Below, one piece after another: positions 1 through 11,740 of a stretch of 64,000 bases of DNA. A program made the translations under genes and the position numbers. The notes under the pieces are model-generated. The model was not told where the DNA came from. It did no database searches and was given only the letters and a program-made list of their open reading frames with translations. Position 1 is the stretch's first letter. Every line of letters begins with the position of its first letter. The stretch comes from Myxocyprinus asiaticus (lineage: Eukaryota > Chordata > Actinopteri > Cypriniformes > Catostomidae). The DNA lies in assembly GCF_019703515.2 (NCBI RefSeq), contig NC_059368.1, positions 28,451,289 through 28,515,288 on the forward strand, given 5' to 3'.

Positions 1-279
1 TTCTTTTTGTTTGTTTTTTCATAAGATTTAATTTAGAATTTTTTTTTTTTCTTCTTTAGAATAATGTGCACTTATGAATCTTGAACAATAAAACCAGGGA
101 CTATTTTTAAGAAAATAAATAGGGTACATTTTTATTTCATGTTATCACAAAAGTATGTCTGTAGTGCTATATGTTGTATTATAAATCAGAATAAAAATGA
201 AATTCGACTAATTCATTAAAAAGAACCGACTCTATAGAATGATTCCCTCAAATCACACAATCAATATACACAGACACAG

Positions 280-312
<33 letters not shown>

Positions 313-771
313 CACACATACACACACTTGCCTGCACAAGTGTTTGGTGTTTGAAGCAAAATGGATGGTAAACCACAGAAATCATTAATTAGAGGTAGAA
401 GGAGGGAGGAGGGGATTATAAAGGCTTCAGATTATGTGCGTGTGTGTATATTGAGTGTGAGTGAATGAAGACTCCCTCGGGTCAATCATACTGACCACTG
501 TAATCACTCTTCATTGTGTATCAGAAAGAATGACGGGAAATAACAAACAGCAAACAATTACAAACATCTGCACAGCCTCTCACACAGCTGAATGCAGATC
601 ATACTGTAATTTACCAACATTGCTCAACTACCCGCTCTCCATTTAGAAATTTCCAAACTACTGGAGTATGACAATCTGTGTGTTGAAAGGTGTTTTGTAC
701 CAAACAAATGTCTGTAATGCAACACACACCAAGCTAAAAAACAGTTAACACTTAAATAAAAAAGAAACAGA
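1..771. other. AT-rich sequence without a recognised gene
   Basis: Both strands have only short frames with low-complexity or stop-rich context. A (CA)n tract lies at about 275-330. No splice-flanked exon, RNA gene or transposon end was recognised. Confidence 0.5.
275..330. repeat. (CA)n microsatellite
   Basis: About 55 bases of CA dinucleotides with a few G and T interruptions. A typical fish microsatellite. Confidence 0.9.
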
Positions 772-1050
772 CTAAGACACTGTTTACACCAGGTATTAAG
801 ATGCACCTTGGGTGATCTGATCACATGTGGTCAGGTGAGACACATGGCTGTTTACACAAGGTCGCTTAAATGCATCTCCTGTGACAACTTGTGTTCAGAT
901 TTCGAGGGGAGGGTCTCTGATTTCACACATTAATCAATGTCACTGTGTTACTGCATGACATTAAGCACAACAAAGTCAGAAAAGACAATGTAAGCTCATA
1001 AAAAACGCTGCACTGTTTGTGCTCTGTGCAAGTTTCTCTTGTAAATAGTG
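772..1050. mobile_element. Dispersed repeat fragment, probably a non-autonomous DNA transposon
   Basis: Opens with ACTGTTTACACCAGGTATTA, followed by a GTGGTCAGGTGAGACACA stretch, a pattern I associate with a high-copy cyprinid repeat. The phrase CTGTTTACAC appears again at 849-858. No coding capacity and no clear second end were found. Family assignment is from memory and weak. Confidence 0.35.
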
Positions 1051-1369
1051 ATGCGCTTCCTGCCTCCTCCTCCACGTGATGCGTGACCTTACCAACGAGC
1101 TTACGTCATCCCTCTCATGAGCGCTCGTCACAGAGATGTACAGAAGTGAAAATTTGTAGTTAAAAAGTATATAAGTATTGTTTTGTTTCTAAAAAATAAT
1201 CATTTGCGTTCAGAAGAACTTTATTTGTCGACTGGAGTCATGTGGATTATTTTGATGCACCCTAAATATGCATTTTGGACCGTCAAAAATGGAGTACATT
1301 CACGTGCATTGTGTAAAGGAGGAGTCCTGAAATGAAATTCTAAAATTCTTAAATTCTGTTTTGATGAAG

Positions 1370-1454
1370 AAAGAAACTCTGATGCATCTTGGATGGCCTG
1401 AGGGTGAGTAGATTATCAGCAAATTTTCATTTTTGGGTGAACTATTCCTTTAAC
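1370..1454 (+). mobile_element. End of a palindromic MITE (called family A here)
   Basis: The segment reads GGCCTGAGGGTGAGTAGATTATC, then TTTTCATTTTTGGGTGAACT and ATTCCTTTAA. This terminal sequence recurs at 7 or more places in the window, for example at 21120, 28680 and 63610. Only one arm is present here. Confidence 0.5.
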
Positions 1455-4400
1455 CTGAGTTGCAGATGTTCATGCTCCTCATCAGTGATGATATCAGACA
1501 CACTGAAGAAGATCTGTGAAGTTCTCGTGACTGTGTATGCATCCGCTTTTTAAATGTTCAGATCCGACTGTTATTTCCATTTAAAGCCATTCGTTACCGG
1601 CAAAGTTTAAATTCTTGTTTTAGCGCAGTGGTTGATTGACAGGTGAGGGTGACGTTTCGCTGCTGTTGAGACACATTCAGAACAGATTAACGTAGGGCTG
1701 GGTGGTTTTTACAATTAATTCGAATTTTCATTTTGACACGATTTATTTTTTATTTATTTTTATCGAGATTAAGCAAAAAAATACTGCAAACGCTATAGTT
1801 AGATATGTTGTAAATCCACCAAAGGCTGAATAAGGAAGCGAAAAATAATTCATAGCTCTTCAATGCTGCTCCCGATCTGATCAGCTACACGTGTGCGCTG
1901 TGCTCTAACTGAACATGACAGGTTAAAAACATGGAGACTGATATAAAAGACAGCGATAATATCCCCAGTACGATTGTACACAGTGTGTTTGTTGCTCAAC
2001 TTCGTCCATCATGTATGTAAACACTGGCTCAAGACCATAACTGGCATGTGCATGTTGATGAACGGTCTCCTTTCTTTTCTTTTTACCCATAAAAAAGCAT
2101 TAGTTACGTGACAGTTATTGTGCTTCATAACAAACCACGGAGAGGCAATATATGAGAGAATCAAACAACCGCAGCTCATTTTGCCATGATGATTCACATA
2201 GATCACTAATTATTGCTTTCCTCTGTGATGTGCTTTAAGTGTACTGCATCTATAGCCAACATTTGGCAAGCGATCATTTCATCAAACTTTGCCAGTTGAA
2301 TTGTAATGATAAATTATTTCATATTGCTGCGCTGCTCATCTCTATCTGCAGGGGTTTATGAATATACACAAAAATTGTTTGATATACAATGAGTACTTTC
2401 TAGATAAACTTGACAATTTATCGATATTGATTTCTAGATAACTTTCTAGATAGACTTGGTTTAGATCAAATGAATACCTACACTGTCTAATAATTATTTT
2501 GCAGTGTTATTATTTCCTATTGACGAATGTTTACAATTCATTAACATGCACATGTTTTACTAACAAATCTGATGAGTACGAAGCGTTTGTGAATCCGGCA
2601 GAAAGTTTTCGGGAAGGTCAATTTTACACTCAAATTACTCCAAATGTACTCATGAAAAAGTTTCATGAATGAGGCCCATTTTCTTGTCTCGATTGAGACA
2701 TCCAGGATGAGCACACAAACACCATTGTGAGAAAAGAAACAGATAAATTCAGATCTAAACCAAAACCAACCAAGCTACTGTACAGCATTCCTCCTTCTCA
2801 TTTTTAAACAATGCTGCTCTTCTGGACCAAAAAACAAAAAACAAAAACAACAACATCCCAGACTTTCTGTACTGCATGTCCATGCGTGTTGATGCGCACA
2901 ATTGCGAATTCTGTTAATCTGTATTTAAAAACCACAGATTGAAAAAGCAAACTGCAAAACAAAAGAAGTGAAAACCAGGATTAGACTTCTTGCAAATCTT
3001 GAGTTCCCAGAAAATAATAGTGATTTCAGCTCAAGCCCCGATAGAATTTAGTGTGCGTTCATGTGTTGGCATCCAGACGTAATTTGTTTAAGAGTGGTTC
3101 TTTCTCTTCATCCGACACACTGGGTGACAAAACAGCATTTGATAGAGCTGCGCCAATAAAGGTGTGTTCCCACAGACAAATGGAAAAAAAAGAAAAGAAA
3201 GAAAGAAAAAAAGCCACAAACCACACTCACAAATTCACAGAGAAATTGTAACACAAAACCGAGAACATAAGTTGGGCAGGATCAGTTATGTTATGTGACT
3301 GAGGGAAAATATTTTGTAACACATCCTACATGTAGGACAAAAATCAGCATAGAGACTCCAATAAAGTTTTGAAGAAAACAATACAATGCAAACGAAATTG
3401 TCAACAAACCACTTTTGCTATTACACGCACACTCAAACGTGGTGAGGATGCATAATTGTTTTTATTTTTTCGCTTGCAGAAATCCATAACCTCCTGTTCA
3501 TAGCAGATACCCATTAGATCCTGCAGTTCAGGGAGAAACAGACTTATTGTGGACCCAGAAAATAGAGATACAGAATGTGTTTGTGAACAGGGTGAGTGAG
3601 GAATTACCTGTCCTGAGGGGTGACAATGATACATGCAAACCACGTGAAACATGATTCTAGAGAGACTACAGAGGACTCAAATACACAAAGTGCAAAATGA
3701 GCGATGGAATCGGCTTTCACTATCGACACTCCTTTGTGAGCTACTCAATATGACACCATTTTACAAAAGGCACAGAGAGACAGCCAGAGAAAGAGTATAC
3801 CTAATAAAAATGCTTAAGTGAACTTCTGCTAAATGAATTTCATGCAAACAGGATTTTGAAAAGTCCAAGTAAAACTGGTGTCTGAGGTGTTGTTTGAAAT
3901 ACTTGGGTCTGTACAACATTACCCATTATGCATCAGGATGGCAGACTGGAGTGTAATGAGATTTGTACAGGCACTGACCCAGATAACCAAGCCGCAGTGG
4001 AGGTTGTGAACGTGTGTGTGCGACAGTGATTTGTCTTTGCGAGAACAGAAAGGCAAATCTAGGGAATAAAGTTACACGTGTTCATGGTTGAGAGGATGTT
4101 CACGCATCTTTAAATGTCTGTGAGCGAAAGAATGAACACATTTTATGCATGTTGTAATTTATGTCTGTTAGCATAAGTATGTCAGCTTCTGTGTGTGTGT
4201 TTGTGTGTGTGTGTGTGTGAATGGTGACAGCTGGGGAGACAGTGGGATACAGTATTGCGGACAAGGGCGGACTTAGTACTTTGATATGTGTGTGAGTGCC
4301 AGGGGGGATGTGTGTGTGTGTCAGGATTATCGCCAACTGAGCAGAACGAAAATAAGCAAGAGATGTATTTCAAAATTCTCAAATTACATAACTATGCACA

Positions 4401-4479
4401 GATGTAAGACACGGACGGAACTATCAGACATCTATTCTAGACAAACATACGCTTCTGATTTGTACTAGAAGTTAAAGAT
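1455..4479. other. Gene-free stretch with simple repeats
   Basis: No supported exon. A hAT-like terminus (TAGGGCTGGG) starts at 1693, followed by AT-rich sequence, but the opposite end was not found. Short (GT)n tracts lie near 4192-4218 and 4307-4321. A pyrimidine tract followed by AG on the minus strand near 3520-3540 could be a splice acceptor, but there is no convincing exon beside it. Confidence 0.4.
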
Positions 4480-4850
4480 CCAGCTGAACGGTCACGATTG
4501 CGGGACTAGTTTTCTGTTGACTCAGGAACAATACTCCCTGCGCAACCGTGCTCAGCCAAATGGGACGAATTAGGCCAGGTTGCCTAGCGCCATGCTGGTC
4601 GCCCCTGACAACCCTAAGGCCTGCAGCTCGGAAGCAAAAGCGAATGGTTTTTTTGAAAAAAAGGGGAGGAATAGAGTTTCATTCGGCCGCATGCTTGCAC
4701 AAAATACCTCCCCCAGGCTCACAAAACAATGTCGGCCATGTCAAATCAATCGTCAACGCCCAAGGACATCAATTTGGGGCCAATAAATCTCGCTCGAGGG
4801 AAGCCCACTCTCTCACCTCTCTGGCCATATGGGAAACAATGTAATAACAT
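4480..4850. other. GC-richer, complex segment; candidate conserved non-coding element
   Basis: This segment is compositionally unlike the AT-rich flanks, has no simple repeats and matches no other part of the window. A 98-codon frame crosses it on the plus strand (4548-4844) in overlapping alternatives, without splice sites or a recognisable domain. A regulatory or conserved non-coding element is more likely than a gene. This is inference only. Confidence 0.25.
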
Positions 4851-5256
4851 AGTCGCAATGCTCCACTAACATTTAAAGAACACTGCAGTACATGAGCACC
4901 AGCCACATTAACCGAGGCATTCATACAGGTGCTAGAGTATCCTGAAAATAAAAGCGGGAAAGGTGATAGTGGAATAAAAGTGAGGCTCAGAAAAAGGGAG
5001 ACGGAGAACACAACAAAAGCGCCTCTCCTTTGAGGAACGGCTGAGTGAAAAAACCGCGAGAGCGTACACTAGTAAACGATGCTTCAAAGGAAAGGGTGAG
5101 ACAATACAACACAAAGATGGGAATATCAGGGAGGCAAGCAGGGAGAGAAAAACAGAGAGATCAAGACGAGACTGAGATGATGTCAGAGCTGTACGTTTTT
5201 TAGATGGCCCCTCAGAGGAATGCTGTATGAACAGATCCACTTTATTGATTGTTCTA

Positions 5257-5881
5257 ATGGGATAGTTCACCCAAACATTAAAATTATCATCATCATTTAG
5301 TATTTATTTGCCCTAATGTAGCTCCAAGCCCCTAGGTTTCTATGAAACTCAAAAGGAGATGTTAGGCAGAATGTTAGCCTTAGTCACTATTCACTTCCAT
5401 TGTATGGAAAAAAGGTGCAATGAAAGTGAATGGTGACTGAGACTAACATCCTGTCTATTAGCATCTCAGTTAATGTTTCATAGAAAATAGAAAGTCATCC
5501 AGGTATAGACCAACTAAGGGTTATGTAGAATGTTGGCTTCAGTCACCATTCACTTTCATTGTATGGAAAAACAAATGCAATGAATGTAATTGGTGACTGA
5601 GAATATACTGCAAACCATCTCCTTTTGCGGTTCATGGAAGAAGGAAATTCATATGGGTTTGGACCGACAAAGGGAGATGTTAGGAATAATGTTGGCCTTA
5701 GTCACCATTCACTTTCATATTATGGAAAAAAGATGCAATGAATGTAAATGGTGACTGAGACTAACATACTGCCAAACATCTCCTTTTGTGTTCCATGGAA
5801 GAAAGAAAGTCATAAGGTTAAGAATAACATGAGGGTGAATAAATAATAATAGAATAGTCATTTTTGGGTGAACTGTCCCTT
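5257..5881. mobile_element. Palindromic MITE (called family B here) with tripled core
   Basis: Left end GGGATAGTTCACCCAAA and right end TTTTTGGGTGAACTGTCCCTTT are inverted copies. The inside consists of three tandem units of about 150-160 bases. Each unit carries CACCATTCACTTTCAT facing its own near-inverse AATGGTGACTGAGAC. There is no coding sequence. The same family with a single core lies at 11514-11740 and, with an (AT)n centre, at 28681-29024. Confidence 0.75.
5351..5812. repeat. Three tandem units of about 155 bp
   Basis: Units begin near 5351, 5510 and 5669. Each runs from a GAGATGTTAGG- or TTATGTAGAATG-like start, through the inverted CACCATTCACTT / AATGGTGACTGAG pair, to a GAAAGTCAT-like end. 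They differ from each other by scattered changes, so the triplication is not recent. Confidence 0.75.
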
Positions 5882-6477
5882 TGAGAGAAGTCGTCACATG
5901 AGTCACTCCAATTATCACCTCCTGCACCTGTGTCAACTCCTGTGCCAGCAAATGTCTTTTCTCATTAAACTCTAGAGAAATAATTTTTAATCGCCATCCC
6001 CTTCTATCCTGTTGTGTGTATGCGTAAAAGAAGCGGACCCAAATCGGGCACAGCTGCAGTCCATTGTCCTGTATTAAGATCATGCTAGCTTTGCCCTCGG
6101 ATCCAAATATATCCCTCCATCTTGCGGGAAACGCAAAAATTCCACTTCACACTCTCTCTCCTCGCTTAGCTGCTGACACACCTAAATAGGCGAGCGAGTT
6201 GATAGCAGAAGCAGAGGTGTGAAGGGAAGGGAAGGGGAAGGAATGGAAGGGTGTAATAATGACGGGACCAGAGTGTTCAATCAAATACGGCAGAAACCTT
6301 ATCCAGACCAGAGCTGGACACATGCCAGTCCAGCTGTCCTTTCTCTCTGATGTAGACAATCCTACTGTAACTGCTGTGAAAGCACAGACACACACTTAAT
6401 AGGGACATTCCGTAGACTTCTATTGTTTTTTTTTTATACACAGTAAAAAGTGGAAATGTGCAATTGTGCAATTTCTA
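5882..6477. other. No gene; purine-rich AAGGG tract
   Basis: Contains a short run of degenerate GGGAAGG repeats near 6220-6252. The overlapping minus-strand frames have no domain or splice support. Confidence 0.4.
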
Positions 6478-6590
6478 CTTGATCTAACCCTTAAAATTGG
6501 TTTTGTAATGTAATCAGATTGATTCAGACACGTTGAAAAATATTTCTGACCGCATGAAGCACATTTTTAGGTTAACATTTTTTTAGTGCA
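6478..6590 (+). repeat. Dispersed repeat, copy 1 of 2
   Basis: Shares TCTAACCCTTAAAATT near its start and ATGAAGCACATTTTTAGGTT near its end with 11155-11302, with similar order and spacing between them. Same orientation in both places. The element type is unknown. Confidence 0.6.
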
Positions 6591-6635
6591 CAAAGCTAAT
6601 TATAAATACTACAGACTAACCCCATATATACTGTA

Positions 6636-6671
<36 letters not shown>
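6636..6671. repeat. (GT)n(AT)n microsatellite
   Basis: A GT run passes directly into an AT run. It is followed by GGTAACACTTTACAATGAGG, the terminal motif of the repeat seen again, inverted, near 14780. Confidence 0.9.
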
Positions 6672-6724
6672 AAGTGGTAACACTTTACAATGAGGTTCTC
6701 TTTGTAAACATAATTTATAAACAT

Positions 6725-7196
6725 TAAAGGTATAGTTCAAAAAATTTTTAATTCTCTCATCATTTACTCACCCTCAAGCCATCCCAGATGTGTATGACTT
6801 TCTTTCATCTGCAGAACACAAATTATGATTTTTAGAAGAATATCTCAGCTCTGTAGGTCCATACAATGCAAGTTCTATACAAATACAAATTCTTCTCCAT
6901 GCTCAGTAGGGGCCGATATGCATGAAAAATGTGAATCACCAAAAACACAAGAAGGAGAATGTGAAAGTGAAAGTTAAAGTGGAGATTGACTGAGTATGGA
7001 GGAGAATTTATAGTAAAAAGGACTTAAATACTGATCTGTTTCTCAGCCATGTCTATCATATAGCTTCTGAAGACATTGATTTACAGTAACCACTGGAGCC
7101 TTATGAATTACTTCTATGCTGACTTGCGTGATTTGGAGCTTCAAGATTTTGGCACCCATTCACTTGCATTGTATGGACATACAGAGCTGAGATATT
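6725..7196. mobile_element. Palindromic MITE, family A
   Basis: The left arm reads TCTCATCATTTACTCACCCT, then CATCCCAGATGTGTATGACTTT and AGAATATCTCAGCTCTGTAGG. The inverse arm begins near 7030 and reaches CATACAGAGCTGAGATATT, where it stops, so the outer part of the right arm is missing. There is no coding sequence. Confidence 0.7.
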
Positions 7197-7199
7197 ATG

Positions 7200-7754
7200 T
7201 GAAACTGTTTTTTAAGTTCGGAAATTGAGAAATTAGGATATTGAGTTTGTTTCTTTTTAAGAGGACTTAAGTGTAAACCCTCAAAGAGTAGCCCAAGTAG
7301 ATCATGGGCAAAACATAACCAATTTTGCTAAAAAGGAATCACTTCCTATTGTTTTGTTTATCATATTGCAGTTCCATTCACAATCACAACATTTTGAAAA
7401 AAAAATAAACAAATAAATAAATAAATAGTAATAAAAAAAAAAATCGCAATATGACTTTTTGTCCAAATCCTGCAGCCCTACTAAGTACACACACACAGAC
7501 TTGCAGAGAGCGGAAAACATGACGCATTTGTCTGAGACATGCCAATCTTGGCTTATCCTGATTGTTGGGGGGTTGAAGGGTAGGGGATACTTACAGCTGT
7601 CAACCAGTGGGTTTTGATGGCATTATATATCCATATGTATATAGATACACACATATGTGCAAACAGGAAATGCAGGGTTGTTGTTGGAAGCCATTAGGAT
7701 CAGATTAACCCGTCATTCACCATTATCAATTAAACAGCATTTAGATCTCAATAA

Positions 7755-7790
<36 letters not shown>

Positions 7791-9424
7791 TACGTCTACA
7801 ACTGTAACCCTTTATGGATAAAGATTAAAATAACACAAATACCAGCCAGATTAAAGGGGGAAGAGGAGGGTGTTTGGGATAGGTGGCGAGACAGGGCGAC
7901 ACAAGAGAACAGGGGGCGATAAAAGGGGGGTAACGTCTGGGTTGTACTGGAATTCCAGTGTATTTGTTAAATCACATTCTTCAACTATGCAGTAGCCATA
8001 CATGCCACAAGTCAAGGCAATGTAAACACTAATAAAGCATTAATATAGCTTCTGCCAGGCATTCAAAACCATACACACTTACATCCAGCACACACACACA
8101 ACTGTATGCAATTAATCAATGTGTGTCCCATATCTTCCTACTGCAGGATGGAAGAAGGAAAGATCTGGCAGAGCATGAAATAGACCACAGCCATAGGAGC
8201 ACATCTACACACACACATGCAGAGAGAGAGAGAGAGAGAAGAATCACTCATTCACTGGGCCGGTTTAACATGGTGGTGTTTTGTTTATGCATACGGTGAA
8301 TCATTGTTATGGTATTGATGACATTCTAAAGGGCCTTTCCATGTTACACACTAAAAACATTCAAGAATGATTCACAAATTCACAGCCACCATCTAAAAAG
8401 CTCAAGAAAGACATAAAATAACCTTTCAGTTTTTTTTCTTTTGTTTCCATCCATCCCCCACTCTTTTCTTCTGCTCTAAGGCCTGCCTTTTCCTTCTTTT
8501 AACATGTTCTAATTTCAGACTGACATCATTGTCCTTCCCATCTCCATTCCACTCCAAAATGTACCTTCATATCTCTCCATCATCCTCCCCCCCTAAAACC
8601 CCCTGACTCCGTCTGATGATTGAAACCAGACTTGAGTGTAGTTCAGCCACCCCCGCAATTTCTCATAGCGATCCAGCACGCAGTCACCCAGGCATGCACC
8701 CAACCACAAACACAAAGTATACAGAGGTCAGGCAGAGCTGACCAGTGTGTATGTAACATAGTGAGGGCCAAAAACACAAAATCCATTTCTACATAAACAC
8801 ACATTACACGCACTCATCCACAATCAAATAGGGATCTTTACGTCTTACCACATAACCACACTGTGATTATCTTACACGCCACATAATAACCTGTTTGCTG
8901 TGGTTAAACACTATTACTGTGTAAATTATGCCTAAAGGAAACTATTTAACAATCAATAATACTATTTGAGTATGAAAAACACCAACCACACCCATATTTT
9001 CCTCTTTTCTCATCCATCTCTCTCTCTTTCTCTCTTCACCCCTTCCTTCCAAACAATATGGTCAGCACAGTAGGAAGGAATACATCATTACTTTGGAAAA
9101 TAGGGCATCCTGTACGAACTTGCATAGTGTGTTTGAATGCATGTGTGCGAGCGTGTTTGCATGAGAATGAGAAAGTCGTGCACAAAATCAGAGAGACAAC
9201 AGAGTTTTTGGGTCACCTGACCTGTAACAACAAAAAGCCTGAGAGAATAGAATCAGACAGTTGCCATGACACCAAAGAACCCTATAAAAATCCCCCCACA
9301 GTCAAAAGGGGCTTACACATGCACGAGATTGAGAGAGAATGACGGAAAGTCTTTAGACTTAGTGTTGTGTTTGCATTGCATTCAAACACCCTCAAGCAAT
9401 CTGAATCTTGCAAGCTTCACTAAA
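7200..9424. other. Gene-free stretch with microsatellites
   Basis: Holds an A-rich (AAAT)n-like tract near 7400-7443, followed by a hAT-like terminus (TGCAGCCCTA) ending near 7480, a (CA)n tract at about 7756-7789 and a (GA)n tract at 8221-8240. No exon or RNA gene was recognised. Confidence 0.4.
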
Positions 9425-10170
9425 ACTACAATAGTGCGCAACTGCCTGGTTCCGGAAGTAAAAATCCCATGCATTTTTTCCATAAGTGAATTGATTTTTA
9501 ATGACAACTTCAAAACCTTTAAAGGACAGCCCTACCGTGAGCTCTGAAGTTGTTAATTGATAATATATGCTTCTGTTGAAGCCATCAGTCTGTGTTGTTT
9601 CATCTTCATGATGAAACAATGCTAGTGTTTAATAGCAGAATTCCAGGTTACACTACCCATTATCCTTAAGGGAAACAATCGACCAATCAGAGAATCACGT
9701 CGAAAAAAGTGCACCAAACAAGCACTGTAGCAACCACCCACTCACATGGCGTACTGTGAATGACGCAATCGAGTTTTATACTACTTATATATTTGCAAAT
9801 ATCTGAATATTTTGCAATTAATTCAAAATATGTTGTTTCCATACTTTAATCAATGACTTAAAACATTTGTTTTATATTTTTCCATAGTTTTCACTGAATT
9901 ACATCATTTGCAATGCTTCATGGGATTGTAGTTTATTCCCGCAATAAAGACAGGAAAGTACACAGTCTTGTACCTTTGTTTTTTTTTTTTTAGATTTTCA
10001 AATAGTTCTTTGCTTCAAATCAAAGTTTGTAATGTTGTGATTCACCTCAGAGCTGACTGATTGGGTTCATGGCTTAGAACTCTTTTATAAAATATTTTAT
10101 GAAAAGCCAATGGAAAAAAAAAATGAATTGAAAAAAATACTTCCAGAACCAAAACAGCTAAAAAATTGGG
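9425..10170. mobile_element. Long-palindrome non-autonomous DNA element
   Basis: CTGCCTGGTTCCGGAAGTAA and CATTTTTTCCAT at 9439-9483 recur in inverse form at about 10105-10160, where the minus strand reads GGTTCTGGAAGTA and CATTTTTTTTTTCCAT. The interior contains TTCATGGGATTGTAG, a phrase common in cyprinid repeats, and no coding frame. The exact ends were not resolved. Confidence 0.5.
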
Positions 10171-11154
10171 TGAGTACTCTGCAGAGCTCCATGAACAGCC
10201 AATGATAACCAACAAACATGGTCCAAGTCATGTCTGATGTCATACTTTGCTCTTCGAAAATATAGTTCATGCTTCTGAGCAAAGTACTTTTCTAAAAATA
10301 TCTGTCTAAAGAGCTGATGTCACCCTGGACAGGATTCACACCTCCTCCTGCGGTAACAGACCCAGAGACCAGCTGACTAAAAAAACATTGTGGTGCTGAG
10401 CCTAAGATTTTACAGTGAATTAATGCAACATTAACAGGTGCACAAACACACTGACATTAATGAGGAGTGTGTTGATCTCATGGTCCATGGTAATCCTGGT
10501 ATGTCTGGTACAGACCACCCGAAAAGGCAACAGTCTGGAAAGTATATTGAACAATAACCTTCAAAGGCTATTCTTTGTCTTTCTCAGGTTCACCACCCAC
10601 AGATTAATCCTCTTTTTCTTTCTTTCTTTGTTTCTTTGTTGCTCACGCATAAGCTCTCACACATATGTACACTATGATCAATACTCTCAGGGTCTTTGTT
10701 TTGCCAGATCGATTTAGGGTAATGAAGTCCATGAGGCCAAATTCAACAGAGAGAGAGAGAGAGAGAGACAGAAAGACAGAGAGATTGTGAAGAAGAGGTT
10801 TGACTGTTTGAGCTTAAGAGAGGTCACATTTTTCTCTCTTTTGTGGTATTCTGCCTCTTTAACATCCAATACCTCTCCAAACAGCCATTAATTAAGCATG
10901 TGTCCTCCTTGTGTTGCATTTAAACAGTTATGAGGTATGCAAATGTGCATAATTGTCCAGTCATCGAGCATAAAGATCGAGTACAGTTGCTGACAATGTG
11001 ATCTTTAAGGTCAGTGTGAACTGCCGTTTGCAAGACATTTTTCTTCTGTATTGTGATGTACTTTGATGAGTGAAACAATATAATCAACCAGAAAAAAATG
11101 TGCTCTGAAAAGAAAGTGGTAACTTGCCATTGTTACCTTAAGAAGCTATTTCTA
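10171..11154. other. No recognised gene
   Basis: Ordinary AT-rich sequence with a (GA)n tract near 10750-10770. The 85-codon plus-strand frame at 10460-10717 has no domain and is rich in Phe and Leu from T-rich DNA. Confidence 0.4.
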
Positions 11155-11302
11155 CCTAATCTAACCCTTAAAATTACATTTGTTGGTGTAATGTGGTCAG
11201 GATGATTCAGATTATATAAAATTTTTGACATCAAACTAGTTAATTTACTGTAGATGTTATCACATGAAGCACATTTTTAGGTTAGTCTTTTTCCAGTGTA
11301 CG
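11155..11302 (+). repeat. Dispersed repeat, copy 2 of 2
   Basis: Matches 6478-6590 in the order TCTAACCCTTAAAATT, TGTAATG/TGGTCAG, GATTCAGA, ATGAAGCACATTTTTAGGTT. This copy has about 30 extra bases in the middle. Confidence 0.6.
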
Positions 11303-11513
11303 ACGGGAGTTGTTTTAGCCACCGGAAATTGACTGTACTGTAAAAGTGGGTATTGCATTCCATAATGAAGCCAGGCTATTGGTTTACATTATCAAAGAGC
11401 CAGCACAGCCTTAGTGTAATCAGCTGAAATGGAAAGTCATTTCAAAAGAAGAACGAGTTATCAAGTTAATGGAAGATGGAAATAGTATGCACTGAAACCA
11501 GGAATGTGCCTTA

Positions 11514-11740
11514 CAGGAACAGTTCACCCAAAAAAATTTAATTTTATAAAACGTTAACCTCAGTCACCATTCACTTACACTGTAAGGACCAAAGATGCAA
11601 TAAATGTGAATAGTGACTGAGACTGTCATTCTGCCTTACATCTTTTGTGTACTATGGAAGAAAGAGAGTCAGACAGGTTTGGACCTACATGGGCGAGTAA
11701 GTGATATGAATCTTCATTTTTGGGTAAACTATGCCTTTAA
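11514..11740. mobile_element. MITE family B, single-core copy
   Basis: Left end GGAACAGTTCACCCAAAAAA and right end TTTTTGGGTAAACTATGCCTTT. One internal palindromic unit (TCACCATTCACTTACA / GTGAATAGTGACTGAGAC). It is the simple form of the element that is tripled at 5257-5881. Confidence 0.7.

Noticed and set aside
4100..4382. His/Thr-rich minus-strand frames
   Set aside because: They translate GT/CA microsatellite sequence.
4548..4844. 98-codon plus-strand frame
   Set aside because: Overlapping frames, no splice sites, no domain. Kept only as a possible conserved non-coding element.
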